A stretch of 64,000 nt of DNA from CAVROP01 sp050008495 (GCA_050008495.1 JBEKMN010000005.1:1-64000); one strand, 5' to 3'. Shown: positions 50,201 to 57,824, counted from the first letter of the stretch. The notes: generated from the letters alone by a model not told the origin. Numbers and translations: made by a program.

Positions 50201-50617
50201 CGCGGCTTCGGCGATTTCGTGATTAAACCCGACCACCTCGCCGGCGGGGGTGACGTCCGCGCGGAATTCTTCCTGCTGTTGCGGTTTGAACCAGCGGTGC
50301 GACCAACGCCAGAGATGAATCGGCCCGCGGGTCAGGCCATTCATCCGTTCCAGTCCTTGCGTGCGCTCCAGGTAGACCTTTTCTCCGTCGTTGTAATCGA
50401 ACTTCGCGGCATGTCGATAGCCGTCCAGGTTGAAGCCGCGGCCGGCTAGAAACTTCTGCGCTACGGGAGCTGAGTCGTCGCGGTTAACGCGAAATTCAAT
50501 CGCCGCTTCGGGAAAGGCACGCGAGAAGTATTTGATGGCAAGGGTCAGCGAAGCAGCCGCGACAAGGATTGCAATGACGATGGTCTTGTTGTCGGAGGAT
50601 TGCAGTTTGGTGGGCAT
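47252..50617 (-). CDS. Giant CPBP-family (CAAX/Rce1-like) membrane protease with internal duplication
   Basis: A 1121-residue polytopic protein. Residues 40-290 are a PepSY-like extracytoplasmic region plus helices; about 400-540 form a CPBP/Abi metalloprotease core with EELQFR (422-427), WGFLHAAYP (His 464) and WHYSVDALY (His 502), the three zinc-site motifs of the family. From about 615 the sequence repeats the first region: FRVNRDDSAPVAQKFL compares with LRITRNQAASAADTYL, and GYRHAAKF with RYRHAAWV. The second half keeps many helices but no visible EExxxR motif, so it looks like a catalytically dead copy. CPBP proteins usually have about 200-350 residues. ATG 50617 follows GAGGAG and is preferred over 50674. 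Confidence 0.85.
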   Translation of the reverse strand: MPTKLQSSDNKTIVIAILVAAASLTLAIKYFSRAFPEAAIEFRVNRDDSAPVAQKFLAGRGFNLDGYRHAAKFDYNDGEKVYLERTQGLERMNGLTRGPIHLWRWSHRWFKPQQQEEFRADVTPAGEVVGFNHEIAEAAAGSSLDQAAARTIAETFLTQVMQRNLADLEFVETETEKRPARIDHDFTWKQKSVELGDGSLRVEVLVDGDQVAGYREFVKVPEQWTRDYEKLRSRNDAAQVVDEVFWILLSVAMLVILIRRLRDRDVPVWMALAFGGVAAALYFLGELNSFSLAQFGYLTTDSYTSFIAKSLGGALLEAVGTGAAIFLLVAASEPMYRESYPNQISLRRYFTWQGLRSHSFFIANVVGITLTFFFFAYQTVFYLAANKMGAWAPADLPFTDLLNTKFPWITVLFIGFFPAVSEELQFRAFSIPFLTKLLSGAGKLLRSVSWLAIVLSAFIWGFLHAAYPNQPFFIRGLEVGMGGVVIGVIMLRYGIMATLIWHYSVDALYTAFLLIRSPNHYLAISGAAAAGIMLIPLAVAGLAYWRTGAFSDSEVLTNAHEGIRRAAREEVAGTEATLVYHPLSPTRLTVAGVLTLACVLLALIPVYRFGQGFSLRITRNQAASAADTYLRQQHLDPSRYRHAAWVHDNIDPLALRYLLEHKSLKESDQIYRQATRLAVYEVRYFRYLEKEEFHVFLDPTTGQVFGYRRLLDDDAPGASLSPERAQALAAAYVEQQGYHLSDFDLQSSEAVKRKAREDYTLVWQAKAGDPRNVAGAYYRLAVDVAGDEVVGLSHLFKLPEAWEREQSSTKLVNILLSTVGILVGLGLVGAGVVLLVLRIRSGNIPWRAAVKIGALIFVLMAVSELAEWSQLDRQYRTTLSLAAWRLFEVVSMIVLPLLGGLLCWLLVGLAASLCPEAWQLFKGNTRRLWRRDAAVCIVLALAARAGLAKLVAVFASRFHSFAAVDTDLLPEVFNASYPGLSSFLGGLESSVFYLCGLGIVFYVIRLGWKRRQWWLWAGIALLLVRLGPADAHSFPEFFVSWVMNFIPLVVAVALVFWFFRDNILAYLGVIFCLQVAQPLISLFSQPVSFYRWNGLLLAGLAILVLAWMFLGGREGEVRSEP

Positions 50618-50663
50618 GGGCTCCTCTGATCCGTGTGGCGCGGGTGATGAATGCTCTCCGTAC

Positions 50664-50683
50664 GGGCACGCCATGGCGTGCCC
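50664..50683. repeat. Perfect 20-base palindrome between rimI and the protease gene
   Basis: GGGCACGCCA and its exact reverse complement. It lies after the rimI stop and about 46 bases upstream of the protease start, on the same strand as both, so it may be a terminator, a REP unit or an operator. Confidence 0.55.
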
Positions 50684-51142
50684 CTACCCATGTTCTCTCG
50701 CTTTCAACGACTTCAACATAATCAACGCCGAAGCGCCATCGGAATAATAGTTCGGGACTTGATCCACTTTCCTGTAGCCTCGAGCCTCATAGAAGCCTCT
50801 TGCCGGGACGTTGTTCTCTGCAGCTTCGAGGTAGACCAACACCAGTTTCTGCTCCCTCGCCCAATTCTCGGCGGCGTCCATCAGCAAGCTCCCCACGCTT
50901 CGCCGGCGCCAACTTTCCACGACGTCGATCGTCACGATGTGTGCAGCCTTGTTCGCCTGGCGTTCGGCGATCAGGAAACCGACGACTTCTCCCTTCTCTT
51001 CCGCCACCCAAGTCCTGCTTCGCCGATTGCCGATGAACTCACCGAGCGCCTCCCGAGAATAAGAAATCCCTGGCGCAAAACAAGCTTGATCGATTCCGTA
51101 AAGTGTCTCGAGATCCTCGGAACGGACATCGCGTAGGTGCAT
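50684..51142 (-). CDS. rimI: RimI-like GNAT acetyltransferase
   Basis: A 152-residue GNAT. MHLRDVRSEDLETLYGIDQACF is the typical RimI beginning; the acetyl-CoA motif (VVESWRRRSVGSLLMDAAEN) lacks only the last canonical Gly, and NVPARGFYEARGYRKV is motif B. RimI acetylates the N-terminus of ribosomal protein S18 and related targets; other GNATs share the pattern, so the substrate is not certain. It precedes the giant protease gene on the same strand. Confidence 0.8.
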   Translation of the reverse strand: MHLRDVRSEDLETLYGIDQACFAPGISYSREALGEFIGNRRSRTWVAEEKGEVVGFLIAERQANKAAHIVTIDVVESWRRRSVGSLLMDAAENWAREQKLVLVYLEAAENNVPARGFYEARGYRKVDQVPNYYSDGASALIMLKSLKAREHG

Positions 51143-51295
51143 AAGAGCAGGAGTCAGGATTCAGGAGTCAGGATCCAGCACCGCAGTAATCCCGCTTGCG
51201 AATCTGGTGGTAGGAATTGGCGATGGCGCCGATGCCTAGCCCCTTACCCCGTTGCTCCACTGGCAACCCGAGTTACTTAGCCCTGAATCCTGGTC
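51143..51295. repeat. CAGGATTCAG repeats in a gene gap
   Basis: Direct CAGGAGTCAGGAT units near 51150-51176 and an inverted CTGAATCCTG near 51282, able to pair. No gene. Confidence 0.4.
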
Positions 51296-51805
51296 TTACT
51301 TCAATCCCGCTTCGTTAATGCTTTCGCCCAAGTGCGCAGCTATCGTTTGCGCGGTATCGGTCACGGCCTGGGCGAGGGAGGGCGGGTTGTAAGGCCGCAA
51401 GACAATGTCTTGCCAGATTGATCCGCCTCCCCGATCTGTGATCGACACTTCAGTGTGCAATCGTTTCAGCCGGCGCGATTCCAGACACGAGCCCCTCACG
51501 ATGGCGTCGGCTTCCTTCGCGTTGGAAGCCATTTTGAAGCGGCCTAGTTTGCCAAGGCTCGCCACCAGGCTTGCATTCAGATCATTGTCCATTCTCTCGA
51601 CGTAAAGGGTGCGGATTCGCACCAGCTTCCTGGCGTCATTGACAGTGGCTGTCCGGGGACCAGACTCACCCGGTCCAGGCTTTGGACCGAGCGTGGGTTT
51701 TTGTTCTTGATCTCCCCCCTGCGGTTGCGCTTCCTGTGCATCCTGCGCTTTCAACAGCGGCGCCAACAACAATGCTAGAGCCAATAGCACCACGATTCGT
51801 CTCAT
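51296..51805 (-). CDS. Secreted protein of unknown function
   Basis: A 169-residue protein with a clear signal peptide (MRRIVVLLALALLLAPLLKA, then QDAQEA), a polar Gln/Gly/Pro-rich segment to about residue 52, and a compact domain from about 58 containing LVRIRTLYVERMDNDLN, ADAIVRG and SIWQDIVLRPY. This layout resembles periplasmic domains with ABC-type auxiliary or GNA1162-like folds, but I do not recognise a family. It follows the small basic protein gene on the same strand after 21 bases, so the two may be co-transcribed. Confidence 0.7.
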   Translation of the reverse strand: MRRIVVLLALALLLAPLLKAQDAQEAQPQGGDQEQKPTLGPKPGPGESGPRTATVNDARKLVRIRTLYVERMDNDLNASLVASLGKLGRFKMASNAKEADAIVRGSCLESRRLKRLHTEVSITDRGGGSIWQDIVLRPYNPPSLAQAVTDTAQTIAAHLGESINEAGLK

Positions 51806-51826
51806 GGCAACCTCCCATGACCAACG

Positions 51827-52156
51827 CTAACGAACCTGCCTCGACCGTTCCTTGGACAATCGCTGACTGTCTTTTAGATCCTGGCGTTCGTTCTTTTGTT
51901 GCTGGTGAAGATTCTGCTTGTCACGCTTCATCTGGTGCTTGGCTTGCACTCGGTTCGCCTTCGACATATGAGCGCTGTTCCAGGACCGTCTTTGGATCTT
52001 CTGCTGTGCCTTCATCGTCTTCCAGTCCCGCTTCTGGCGGGCCTTGAGCGTTTTACTTTCCGTCCTGAATTGGTCTCGGTTCTGCCCCGCCGCCCATCGG
52101 GCCGCTGGAAAGCCCAGAAGAAATGTAATCATCATGCCTGCAAACAGTTTACGCAT
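51827..52156 (-). CDS. Small secreted Lys/Arg/Gln-rich protein
   Basis: A 109-residue protein with a signal peptide (MRKLFAGMMITFLLGFPAARWAAG) followed by a mature part of about 85 residues that is almost entirely Lys, Arg, Gln, Asn, Ser and His, with recurrent AQQK and HQQQK-like patterns and no hydrophobic core. It would be strongly basic and helical or disordered in the periplasm. Similar small basic exported proteins are common in Acidobacteriota, with no known function. Upstream of the secreted unknown at 51296. Confidence 0.65.
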   Translation of the reverse strand: MRKLFAGMMITFLLGFPAARWAAGQNRDQFRTESKTLKARQKRDWKTMKAQQKIQRRSWNSAHMSKANRVQAKHQMKRDKQNLHQQQKNERQDLKDSQRLSKERSRQVR

Positions 52157-52300
52157 TCTGCCTCCGCTTCCGGCTCGGTACCCTACAACGCCGATTTGCT
52201 ACCCAGTCGCATCTTACCGGGAAAGTGCCGGAAGGACAACTATCCTTCGGTACTACGAAACCTTATCGTTTTCGCCTTCTGCCGGCGTCACTGCCTTACG

Positions 52301-53386
52301 TTAGACGGCTGCGCGGCGGCTATGGGCAGCGGGCCGATAAAAAACGTAGAGCATCCAACCCACCGTAGCCAGCCCCGTCAGCAGCAGGACCACGAATATT
52401 GAAAAAACCACCCACTGACCCTGGACCGGCAGCGAGCGCGGATCAAAGTAAGGGCGTAGATAAGCCAGGCGCACGAGGTGTCGAAGCGCTGCCATCGCAC
52501 AGACCGTGCCCAGGATGGCAACGCTCGCCACTCCCAAACTCGCAGGGGCCATCAGAAGCGCAAGCAAAGCCAGCAAAATGCCTACGACGAGCAGACCCAC
52601 AGCTAGCTTATCGCCCACCAGCGCCTGGCGGATTTCCGCAGGAAGGCTGAACAAAAACCACAGCCCGACCAGAAATTGCACCAATGTTCCACCCATGAAC
52701 CAAGTCACGCCGTAGCGTCTCGCCCAATCCGCAAACTCCCGCGAATCGGTTCGCCACCGGCTGGAAAGCAGCGCTATCCCCAAGCCGCCTAAGGCCACCG
52801 CGGCCACTACGAAGTGAGCCAGCCGCGCCAGGTTCAGAAGAGGCACTGGGCCGAAGATCTTACCTACCTTCCCGATCATGAAGCGGGCATAGAAATCCTG
52901 AGGATGCAGCATGGCCGTGGTATTTTGCGTAAAAATGAAGGCCACAATTAGAAAGAGCACGGCAGTCACCAGAATCACCCAGGCGCCCTTTGGCCCCAGT
53001 ACGTCGTGCTGCAAGTGATACCCATAAACTCCATAATACCCAAGCAGAACCAAGAACACGACGGCAAGCCAGTACCATGCCATGAGAACGGAAGACGTGT
53101 AAAAGAGCTGGCCGTAAACAAGTTGCAAGAACAGGAGCGGCGCCACCCCCAGCGTGATCGTGAAAGCCGTCACAGGAGGCAAGGCGCGGGAAACCCGCCG
53201 CGTCAGTTCGTGATGCCGGGAATCGCGCCTGCCAAGGAAACCCGAAATGGCGAGCATTATGACTCCACCCAGCAGGAAGTCCATTGCCAGCAGGTGCAGG
53301 ATGAATGTGAACACCAGGAGAAACTCCAGCAGCCCCGGCGGCGCCGGCAGCGGTACTGGCACTGGTCCCGGGATAATGGGATTCAT
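52301..53386 (-). CDS. Second CydA-like membrane subunit of a divergent bd-family oxidase
   Basis: A 361-residue protein with about nine membrane helices. It begins with a Pro-rich stretch, then FILHLLAMDFLLGG (His 31), aligned in pattern to the heme-ligand helix of CydA, and RLAHFVVAAVALGGLGI (His 191), resembling the helix that carries the b558 ligand His186 of E. coli CydA. IFTQNTTAMLHP resembles the WMQ-P loop. It has no acidic pair like CydA E99/E107. It overlaps the upstream gene by four bases (ATGA) and is clearly its partner. It looks like a CydA paralogue rather than CydB; this is from motif comparison only. Confidence 0.68.
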   Translation of the reverse strand: MNPIIPGPVPVPLPAPPGLLEFLLVFTFILHLLAMDFLLGGVIMLAISGFLGRRDSRHHELTRRVSRALPPVTAFTITLGVAPLLFLQLVYGQLFYTSSVLMAWYWLAVVFLVLLGYYGVYGYHLQHDVLGPKGAWVILVTAVLFLIVAFIFTQNTTAMLHPQDFYARFMIGKVGKIFGPVPLLNLARLAHFVVAAVALGGLGIALLSSRWRTDSREFADWARRYGVTWFMGGTLVQFLVGLWFLFSLPAEIRQALVGDKLAVGLLVVGILLALLALLMAPASLGVASVAILGTVCAMAALRHLVRLAYLRPYFDPRSLPVQGQWVVFSIFVVLLLTGLATVGWMLYVFYRPAAHSRRAAV

Positions 53387-54747
53387 GGCTGCGGCGCTCC
53401 TTCAGCAATCGCGTCCTGGGCCTGGATTTCTACCGCCGCAGCTTCCGGCTCAATGGAAACGCTGCCGGGCGGGGGATTCAAAGTCGCCAGCCAGGCGCCC
53501 AACGCCTGACGCTCCGCTTCGGTCCCCGCAAAGGCTGGCATGAAGCCTTTCAAGGAGCTGAGATGGTCCAACTGGTAGTCAATCATCGCCCAGCTCCAAC
53601 CTCTGACGGCGAGGCGGATGCTGTTGTATCCGTCTACGGTGTGGCAACTCGCACACTCTACGCGGTAAATCTCCTCGCCGGCGGGCGCCAGGTTCCGGAG
53701 ATCTAGGTCGCGACGGCGAACCCAGCGCGCTGACTTGAGCACACCTTGCGCCCGAACGCGCTGCACGTCTTCCAAGCGCAACCCGTTCGAGTACATGTAG
53801 CCGTAAATGATGTACGGTTTGCGTACCGCTTCGCGGACCCATTCGGTAACAGCAGTGGTGGAGAGGGCGAGGACAGCAATCAGGACAGCAAATACCAGGT
53901 TGAAAGGGCGTGGGCGCCGGAGGGGGCCAAAGTAGGTGAAAGCCATGACCAAGGCTGAAAAGAAGATCGAGAGACCGGCAAAGATGCTGACCGCCGGGGC
54001 TCCTCCCATCGAAATCTCGCGCGCCATGGCGGGGAGCGCGGAGATGTACCAGATTCCCGCAAAAGGAATTATCAGAGCGCCCAGCAGCAGCCATTTGGCG
54101 GCGTAGGGGATAAGCTGACTTCGCAAGGCCATGTCGCGAACCGTCGAGGAGGTAATCAAAGCATAAACACCGGCCAGTGCGATGCACACAGAAGTTCGAA
54201 CTACTAAGGACGGCAACATGCCGGGATTGAAATACGCGGAGGAGAAAGTCTGCGCCTGGAGCCATCTCCCCGGCGTCAGCATGAACGTCAGAATGCCGTT
54301 GATCACCAGCAGGCTGGCCCAGGCTGCCACGAAATAAATCCATCCCACCCGCAGGTGAGTCTGAGCGTCAAGCCGGTCCCAGCCGTAGTAATAGATAAAG
54401 GCCGCGGCAATCTCGACAATGAAGAAGACCCATTCGATGGCCCATCCCCACACAAAAACGTGAATGAGCGTCGCTGTGGCCTCAGGATTCACAAGGCTGA
54501 TGCTCCACCAGACGCCGACGCCGCTCACAGCTCCAAAGACCAGCGCCACAAGCACGAAGAACTTCGAATGGGATTTGACGTATTCCAGCAGGGCGGGATT
54601 GTTGTCGCGATAAGCCTTGCGTTCGGTGAGTACCAGAAACAGACCGCCGCCCACGGCGAAGTGCGAGACGAAAACGTGGAAGATGGCGAGGATCCCAATC
54701 ACCAATCCCCCACCTAACATGAAGGGTTCCCAGACGGGATAATTCAT
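53383..54747 (-). CDS. CydA-like oxidase subunit with C-terminal cytochrome c domain
   Basis: A 454-residue protein. Residues 1-320 resemble cytochrome bd subunit I: H24 in IFHVFVSHFAVGGG (E. coli H19 position), an acidic pair E105/E112 followed by YYGWDRLDAQTHL (FFGWDRL in CydA), and REAVRKPYIIYG corresponding to the ExxR-QPW motif around E445/R448. Where CydA has ligand His186 this protein has Arg (VVRTSVCIALAG). Residues 355-425 form a cytochrome c domain with CASCH (365-369) and a candidate axial Met in GFMPAF. Such c-type-heme bd relatives are known as OR-C-type branches of the superfamily; electron input from cytochrome c rather than quinol is likely. ATG 54747 gives the conserved start. 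Confidence 0.75.
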   Translation of the reverse strand: MNYPVWEPFMLGGGLVIGILAIFHVFVSHFAVGGGLFLVLTERKAYRDNNPALLEYVKSHSKFFVLVALVFGAVSGVGVWWSISLVNPEATATLIHVFVWGWAIEWVFFIVEIAAAFIYYYGWDRLDAQTHLRVGWIYFVAAWASLLVINGILTFMLTPGRWLQAQTFSSAYFNPGMLPSLVVRTSVCIALAGVYALITSSTVRDMALRSQLIPYAAKWLLLGALIIPFAGIWYISALPAMAREISMGGAPAVSIFAGLSIFFSALVMAFTYFGPLRRPRPFNLVFAVLIAVLALSTTAVTEWVREAVRKPYIIYGYMYSNGLRLEDVQRVRAQGVLKSARWVRRRDLDLRNLAPAGEEIYRVECASCHTVDGYNSIRLAVRGWSWAMIDYQLDHLSSLKGFMPAFAGTEAERQALGAWLATLNPPPGSVSIEPEAAAVEIQAQDAIAEGAPQP

Positions 54748-54936
54748 CAGCGAACCTCGTCGGCGGCAAGGCCTTCGCGGAGCGAGGCGAGGAGAGATGT
54801 TAAGCTGGACGGAGCAGGTTTTCAACAGACAGAATGTCCCTGACCGTGGTCCGTGGTCCGAGGTCCGTCGTCCGTTGTCGCACCTGGGTCAAATTGTCCT
54901 TCTTCCTCTGCCTTCCGCCTTCTTGCTCCGAGCGTC

Positions 54937-55704
54937 TCACTTCCCTATCGCCCGCGCGATGGCCGCCTCCGCCACCGGCGCCATGAGCGCGTACCCGCGG
55001 TCGTTGGGATGCAAGCCATCCTCCGAATAGCCTTCCTTCAGCATGCCCTTATCATCGACGAGCACCGAATAATAATCCGCAACCTGCGCCTTTCGTCCCG
55101 TGGCGTAGCCGCGCAGCCAGTCGTTGAGTTTGAGAATGTCGGAAGGCGGCCTGCGCTCTGTCTGCTTGTGTGAAGTGTAGTCGCTAACCGGAGTCATCAG
55201 GCAGAGGATTACCTTGACCTGATGCCTCTCGGCCAGGTCGCACATGGCTCGGAAATTGTCTTCAATCATTTCCGCGGTTTGTGGGCCAGTGTTGCGGGCG
55301 ATATCGTTGGTCCCCGCCAGGATAATCACTGCCGCAGGGTGCAGTTTGAGCACGTCAGGGTAAAACCGCACTAACATCTGGGGAGTGGTTTGCCCGCTGA
55401 TGCCGCGATTCACGTAGGACTTGCCGGGAAAATACTGCGCCAGTTTCCAACCGTCGGTGATCGAGTCACCGAGGAAGACCACGCGCCCCTGCTGCTCGGG
55501 TTGCGCTTGAAGCTCCGCATCGTCGTCGTGGTAGCGGCCCAACTGGTTCCAGTCCTGTAACTGGTCGGCGAAGTTTTGCGCGGCGAATTGCAGGCAGCAA
55601 TTGGCCTTGGGCGGCTTGAAGTCAGTAGCCAGTTGAGCCATTGCGGCCGAAGGGAGCAAAAGCCCTGCCAGCAATGAATACATCAGCCATGAAGTGCGTT
55701 TCAT
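54937..55704 (-). CDS. Secreted SGNH/GDSL-family hydrolase
   Basis: A 255-residue exported esterase-type enzyme. A signal peptide (MKRTSWLMYSLLAGLLLPSAAMA) precedes the SGNH core: VVFLGDSITDGW (block I Ser), NRGISGQTTPQML (block II Gly), LAGTNDIARN (block III Asn) and SEDGLHPNDRGY (block V Asp and His). Relatives act as acetyl-xylan or other carbohydrate esterases, lysophospholipases or rhamnogalacturonan esterases. It lies beside a DUF1080 protein, which suits carbohydrate turnover outside the cytoplasm. ATG at 55704 follows TTGGAGGAG. Confidence 0.9.
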   Translation of the reverse strand: MKRTSWLMYSLLAGLLLPSAAMAQLATDFKPPKANCCLQFAAQNFADQLQDWNQLGRYHDDDAELQAQPEQQGRVVFLGDSITDGWKLAQYFPGKSYVNRGISGQTTPQMLVRFYPDVLKLHPAAVIILAGTNDIARNTGPQTAEMIEDNFRAMCDLAERHQVKVILCLMTPVSDYTSHKQTERRPPSDILKLNDWLRGYATGRKAQVADYYSVLVDDKGMLKEGYSEDGLHPNDRGYALMAPVAEAAIARAIGK

Positions 55705-55729
55705 ATTCTCCTCCAACTACTGGACGTCG

Positions 55730-55800
55730 CCCTCTCCCCAGGGGAGAGGGTGGCTTGGGACGGCGCTTTCACCAGCCGTCACAAGCCGGGTGAGGGGTTA
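55730..55800. repeat. CCCTCTCCCC hairpin and GTGAGGGG element, copy 2
   Basis: Same ten-base arms as 22868-22888 with a different central base, followed by CACCAGCCG and GTGAGGGGTTAC as there. A member of a dispersed intergenic family. Confidence 0.6.
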
Positions 55801-55854
55801 CTTCCGTGCCACGTACAGTAGGGTCTTGGTTTCTGCCGCTCCGTTCGTACCAGC

Positions 55855-56511
55855 TCAGGGTAAGAGCTTATACCGGATATTGCGGAATTCGATTCGAAAT
55901 CCCTCGGCTTCAAGGCCCAGGTAGCCTTTGGGCACCTCAGGAGCCGTAAACTCGGCGCTCATCTCGCCGTTGACGGACAAAGTGATATTCGGCCCTTGGC
56001 AGCGAACCTCGTAAGTGTTCCATTCGCCGGGCGGCTTGATGTGGTTCACCGCCGGCTTGGGGCTGAACTTCATCTCAGAGAGTTTGCCGTCGATCAGAGT
56101 CTGCCCGAAAATGTACCCGTCGTTCCCTGCCCCCACCTGCGCCTGGTGCCAGACGCGCCCGTCGGCGTCGTTCCGGACGAAGACCCCGCTGTTATACCCT
56201 TTGAGCCCTTCCCGCTTGGTGAAGCGCCATTCGACGTGAAGAATAAGGTCGCCAAGCTCGCGATTGTAGCGCAGCCATTCGTGGCCGTGATTGCCCTCGC
56301 AGATGACCACCCGGCGGGGCACGTCGACACTCCACTGCGAGACAGGATCCAAGGCTTTGTCCGGAGGGATGGCAACGCGCGTCCAGTTGGCAAAGGGGGC
56401 GTCAGGCAATATGTCCACCCAGCCGGGTGAACCGGATAAGGGGACATCTTGCCCCAAGACTGAAGTTGAAACCAGCAGCATCAAAACCACTGACAGAATT
56501 GTTAACCTCAT
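55855..56511 (-). CDS. Secreted DUF1080 (3-keto-disaccharide hydrolase-like) protein
   Basis: A 218-residue protein with a signal peptide (MRLTILSVVLMLLVSTSVLG). The core is a DUF1080 beta-jelly-roll: LRYNRELGDLILHVEWRF, GYNSGVFVRND, WNTYEVRCQGPNITLSVNGE and the C-terminal GYLGLEAEGFRIEFRNIRYK. The domain is named for 3-keto-glycoside hydrolases and is abundant in Acidobacteriota and Planctomycetota. Likely acts on exported sugars. Same strand as the SGNH hydrolase, about 150 bases upstream of it. Confidence 0.92.
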   Translation of the reverse strand: MRLTILSVVLMLLVSTSVLGQDVPLSGSPGWVDILPDAPFANWTRVAIPPDKALDPVSQWSVDVPRRVVICEGNHGHEWLRYNRELGDLILHVEWRFTKREGLKGYNSGVFVRNDADGRVWHQAQVGAGNDGYIFGQTLIDGKLSEMKFSPKPAVNHIKPPGEWNTYEVRCQGPNITLSVNGEMSAEFTAPEVPKGYLGLEAEGFRIEFRNIRYKLLP

Positions 56512-57329
56512 CGCCGCACCTCCCAGGATTCGCCGTTCTTGTGCGTTAGTTTGCAGCTTTCGTCCTCAAAACTGTGTTCCTTTTGGGTTCGATTTTCAAT
56601 ACAAATAACAGCCGGGTCGTTTGTTTTCATAGACATTCTCGCTTTGTTCCGTCGAATTCGAGTCAAGCAGTCGAGAGTTGAGAGTCGAAGAGTGACAAAC
56701 CGTCGGCATCCTACCGCCTGAATTGCTGGTTCGGCTTCACGACTCCTTAACCCTTCGTCTTCTTGACCCTGTCCTTTGTTTTCATAGACATTCCCGGATC
56801 GTTCGTTGAAAAATGCGTAAGCACGGCTTCGCCCCGAGGCGCAAAGCACGCGACGTCCCACCACCCCTACCCCCTCCTCGTCCGAGGAGGGGAGTTCGCG
56901 GTTCCCCTCCTTGGATAAGGAGGGGCAGGGTGGTGGGGTCTTTTGGTCCGGTCCTTTGTTTTCATAGACATTCCCGGATCGTTCGTTGAAATTCAGAATC
57001 GCAATCACGCACCTGGGAGATCCGCGGCACTCGTATTCCCCACCCTGTCGGCCCCACGGACGCGAAGTCGGCCCCACCAAGCGACGAAATGGCCCACCCC
57101 AGCAGCACCCAACAATTGTAGCCTATGATCTTGATTTGTCAAGAGACAAGAAGTCCGAAAGCCACTGTGTGTGGTGCGGGCGTCTCGCCCGCTCTGGCGG
57201 GAGCGTCCCGCTCCCGGACGCGGGCACAGCCTGTCCTGAGAGCAGCGACGAAATGCCCGCGCGACGGCGGGCGGGACGCCCGCACCACAACGGCTGTCCT
57301 CCACGGCTTGACGGCTCCTGAATTTTTTG
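56512..57329. repeat. Gene-free 820-base repeat region upstream of padR
   Basis: Holds three reverse copies of the dispersed motif, 56616-56654, 56771-56810 and 56951-56990, each reading TTTGTTTTCATAGACATTC; the last two are 180 bases apart and share CGGATCGTTCGTTGAA. Between them is an inverted CCTCCT/AGGAGGGG repeat. 57171-57292 is a long inverted repeat with GTGGTGCGGGCGTC and GACGCCCGCACCAC ends and GCGGG-rich inner stems. A 190-codon minus-strand frame here only reads repeats and is not counted as a gene. Confidence 0.7.
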
Positions 57330-57363
57330 GTAGACAATCTACTCCCTGATGTGGTAGATTACC
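57330..57363. promoter_or_regulatory. Two palindromes just upstream of padR
   Basis: GTAGA-CAA-TCTAC (57330-57342) and GGTA-GAT-TACC (57353-57363) share the GGTAGA word and lie within 41 bases of the padR ATG. PadR repressors bind such dyads over their own promoters; autoregulation is inferred. Confidence 0.5.
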
Positions 57364-57370
57364 TTCCACT

Positions 57371-57727
57371 ATGACCAGGCAATCTTCGGAAGATCGGCTT
57401 GAACTTGTTTACGGCTCGCTCGACATGCTCATTCTGCGCACCTTGCAGTGGGGTCCAACCCATGGACACGGAATCGCCAAATCCATTGAGCGCATGTCGG
57501 AAGAGAGCCTCAAAGTGGAACACGGCTCGCTCTACCCTGCCCTTCAACGCCTTCAGCAGGAAGGCTGGATCACGGCCGAGTGGGGCGTCTCCAAAAACAA
57601 TCAGCGGGCGAAGTATTACCACTTGACCACCGCAGGCCGGCGCCAATTGGTGGCCGAGACGTCGCGCTGGGAACGTTATGTGAGAGCCATCACCGGCGTT
57701 CTGCGGCCCGCTGACACAGGTGGTTAG
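57371..57727 (+). CDS. PadR-family transcriptional regulator
   Basis: A 118-residue PadR subfamily protein: a winged helix with LDMLILRTLQWGPTHGHGIA, then KVEHGSLYPALQRLQQEGWI (recognition helix and wing) and KYYHLTTAGRRQL, followed by a short C-terminal dimerisation helix. It precedes two ADOP-type permease genes, the arrangement repeated many times in acidobacterial genomes, where PadR probably controls them. Two palindromes lie upstream. Confidence 0.95.
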   Translation: MTRQSSEDRLELVYGSLDMLILRTLQWGPTHGHGIAKSIERMSEESLKVEHGSLYPALQRLQQEGWITAEWGVSKNNQRAKYYHLTTAGRRQLVAETSRWERYVRAITGVLRPADTGG

Positions 57728-57734
57728 TAGTCAG

Positions 57735-57812
57735 TCTTCAGTTGTCAGTTGTCAGTAAGAACGGCACTGGAATTGACTGATGACTGAAAACTGACGACCA
57801 AGAACTGCGGAC
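57735..57812. repeat. GTCAGT-type inverted repeat after padR
   Basis: CAGTCTTCAGTTGTCAGTTG on the left and ACTGATGACTGAAAACTGAC on the right can pair. It separates padR from the first permease gene. Confidence 0.5.
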
Positions 57813-57824
57813 TGAGAACTGAGC

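Noticed and set aside
53383..54747. Ordinary quinol oxidase cydA
   Set aside because: The b558 His is replaced, the GRQPW motif is altered to RKPY and a cytochrome c domain is fused; the partner is not a recognisable CydB.
56508..57080. 190-codon minus-strand ORF
   Set aside because: It only translates dispersed repeats and inverted repeats (recurring NERSGNVYENKG segments) and has no family resemblance.
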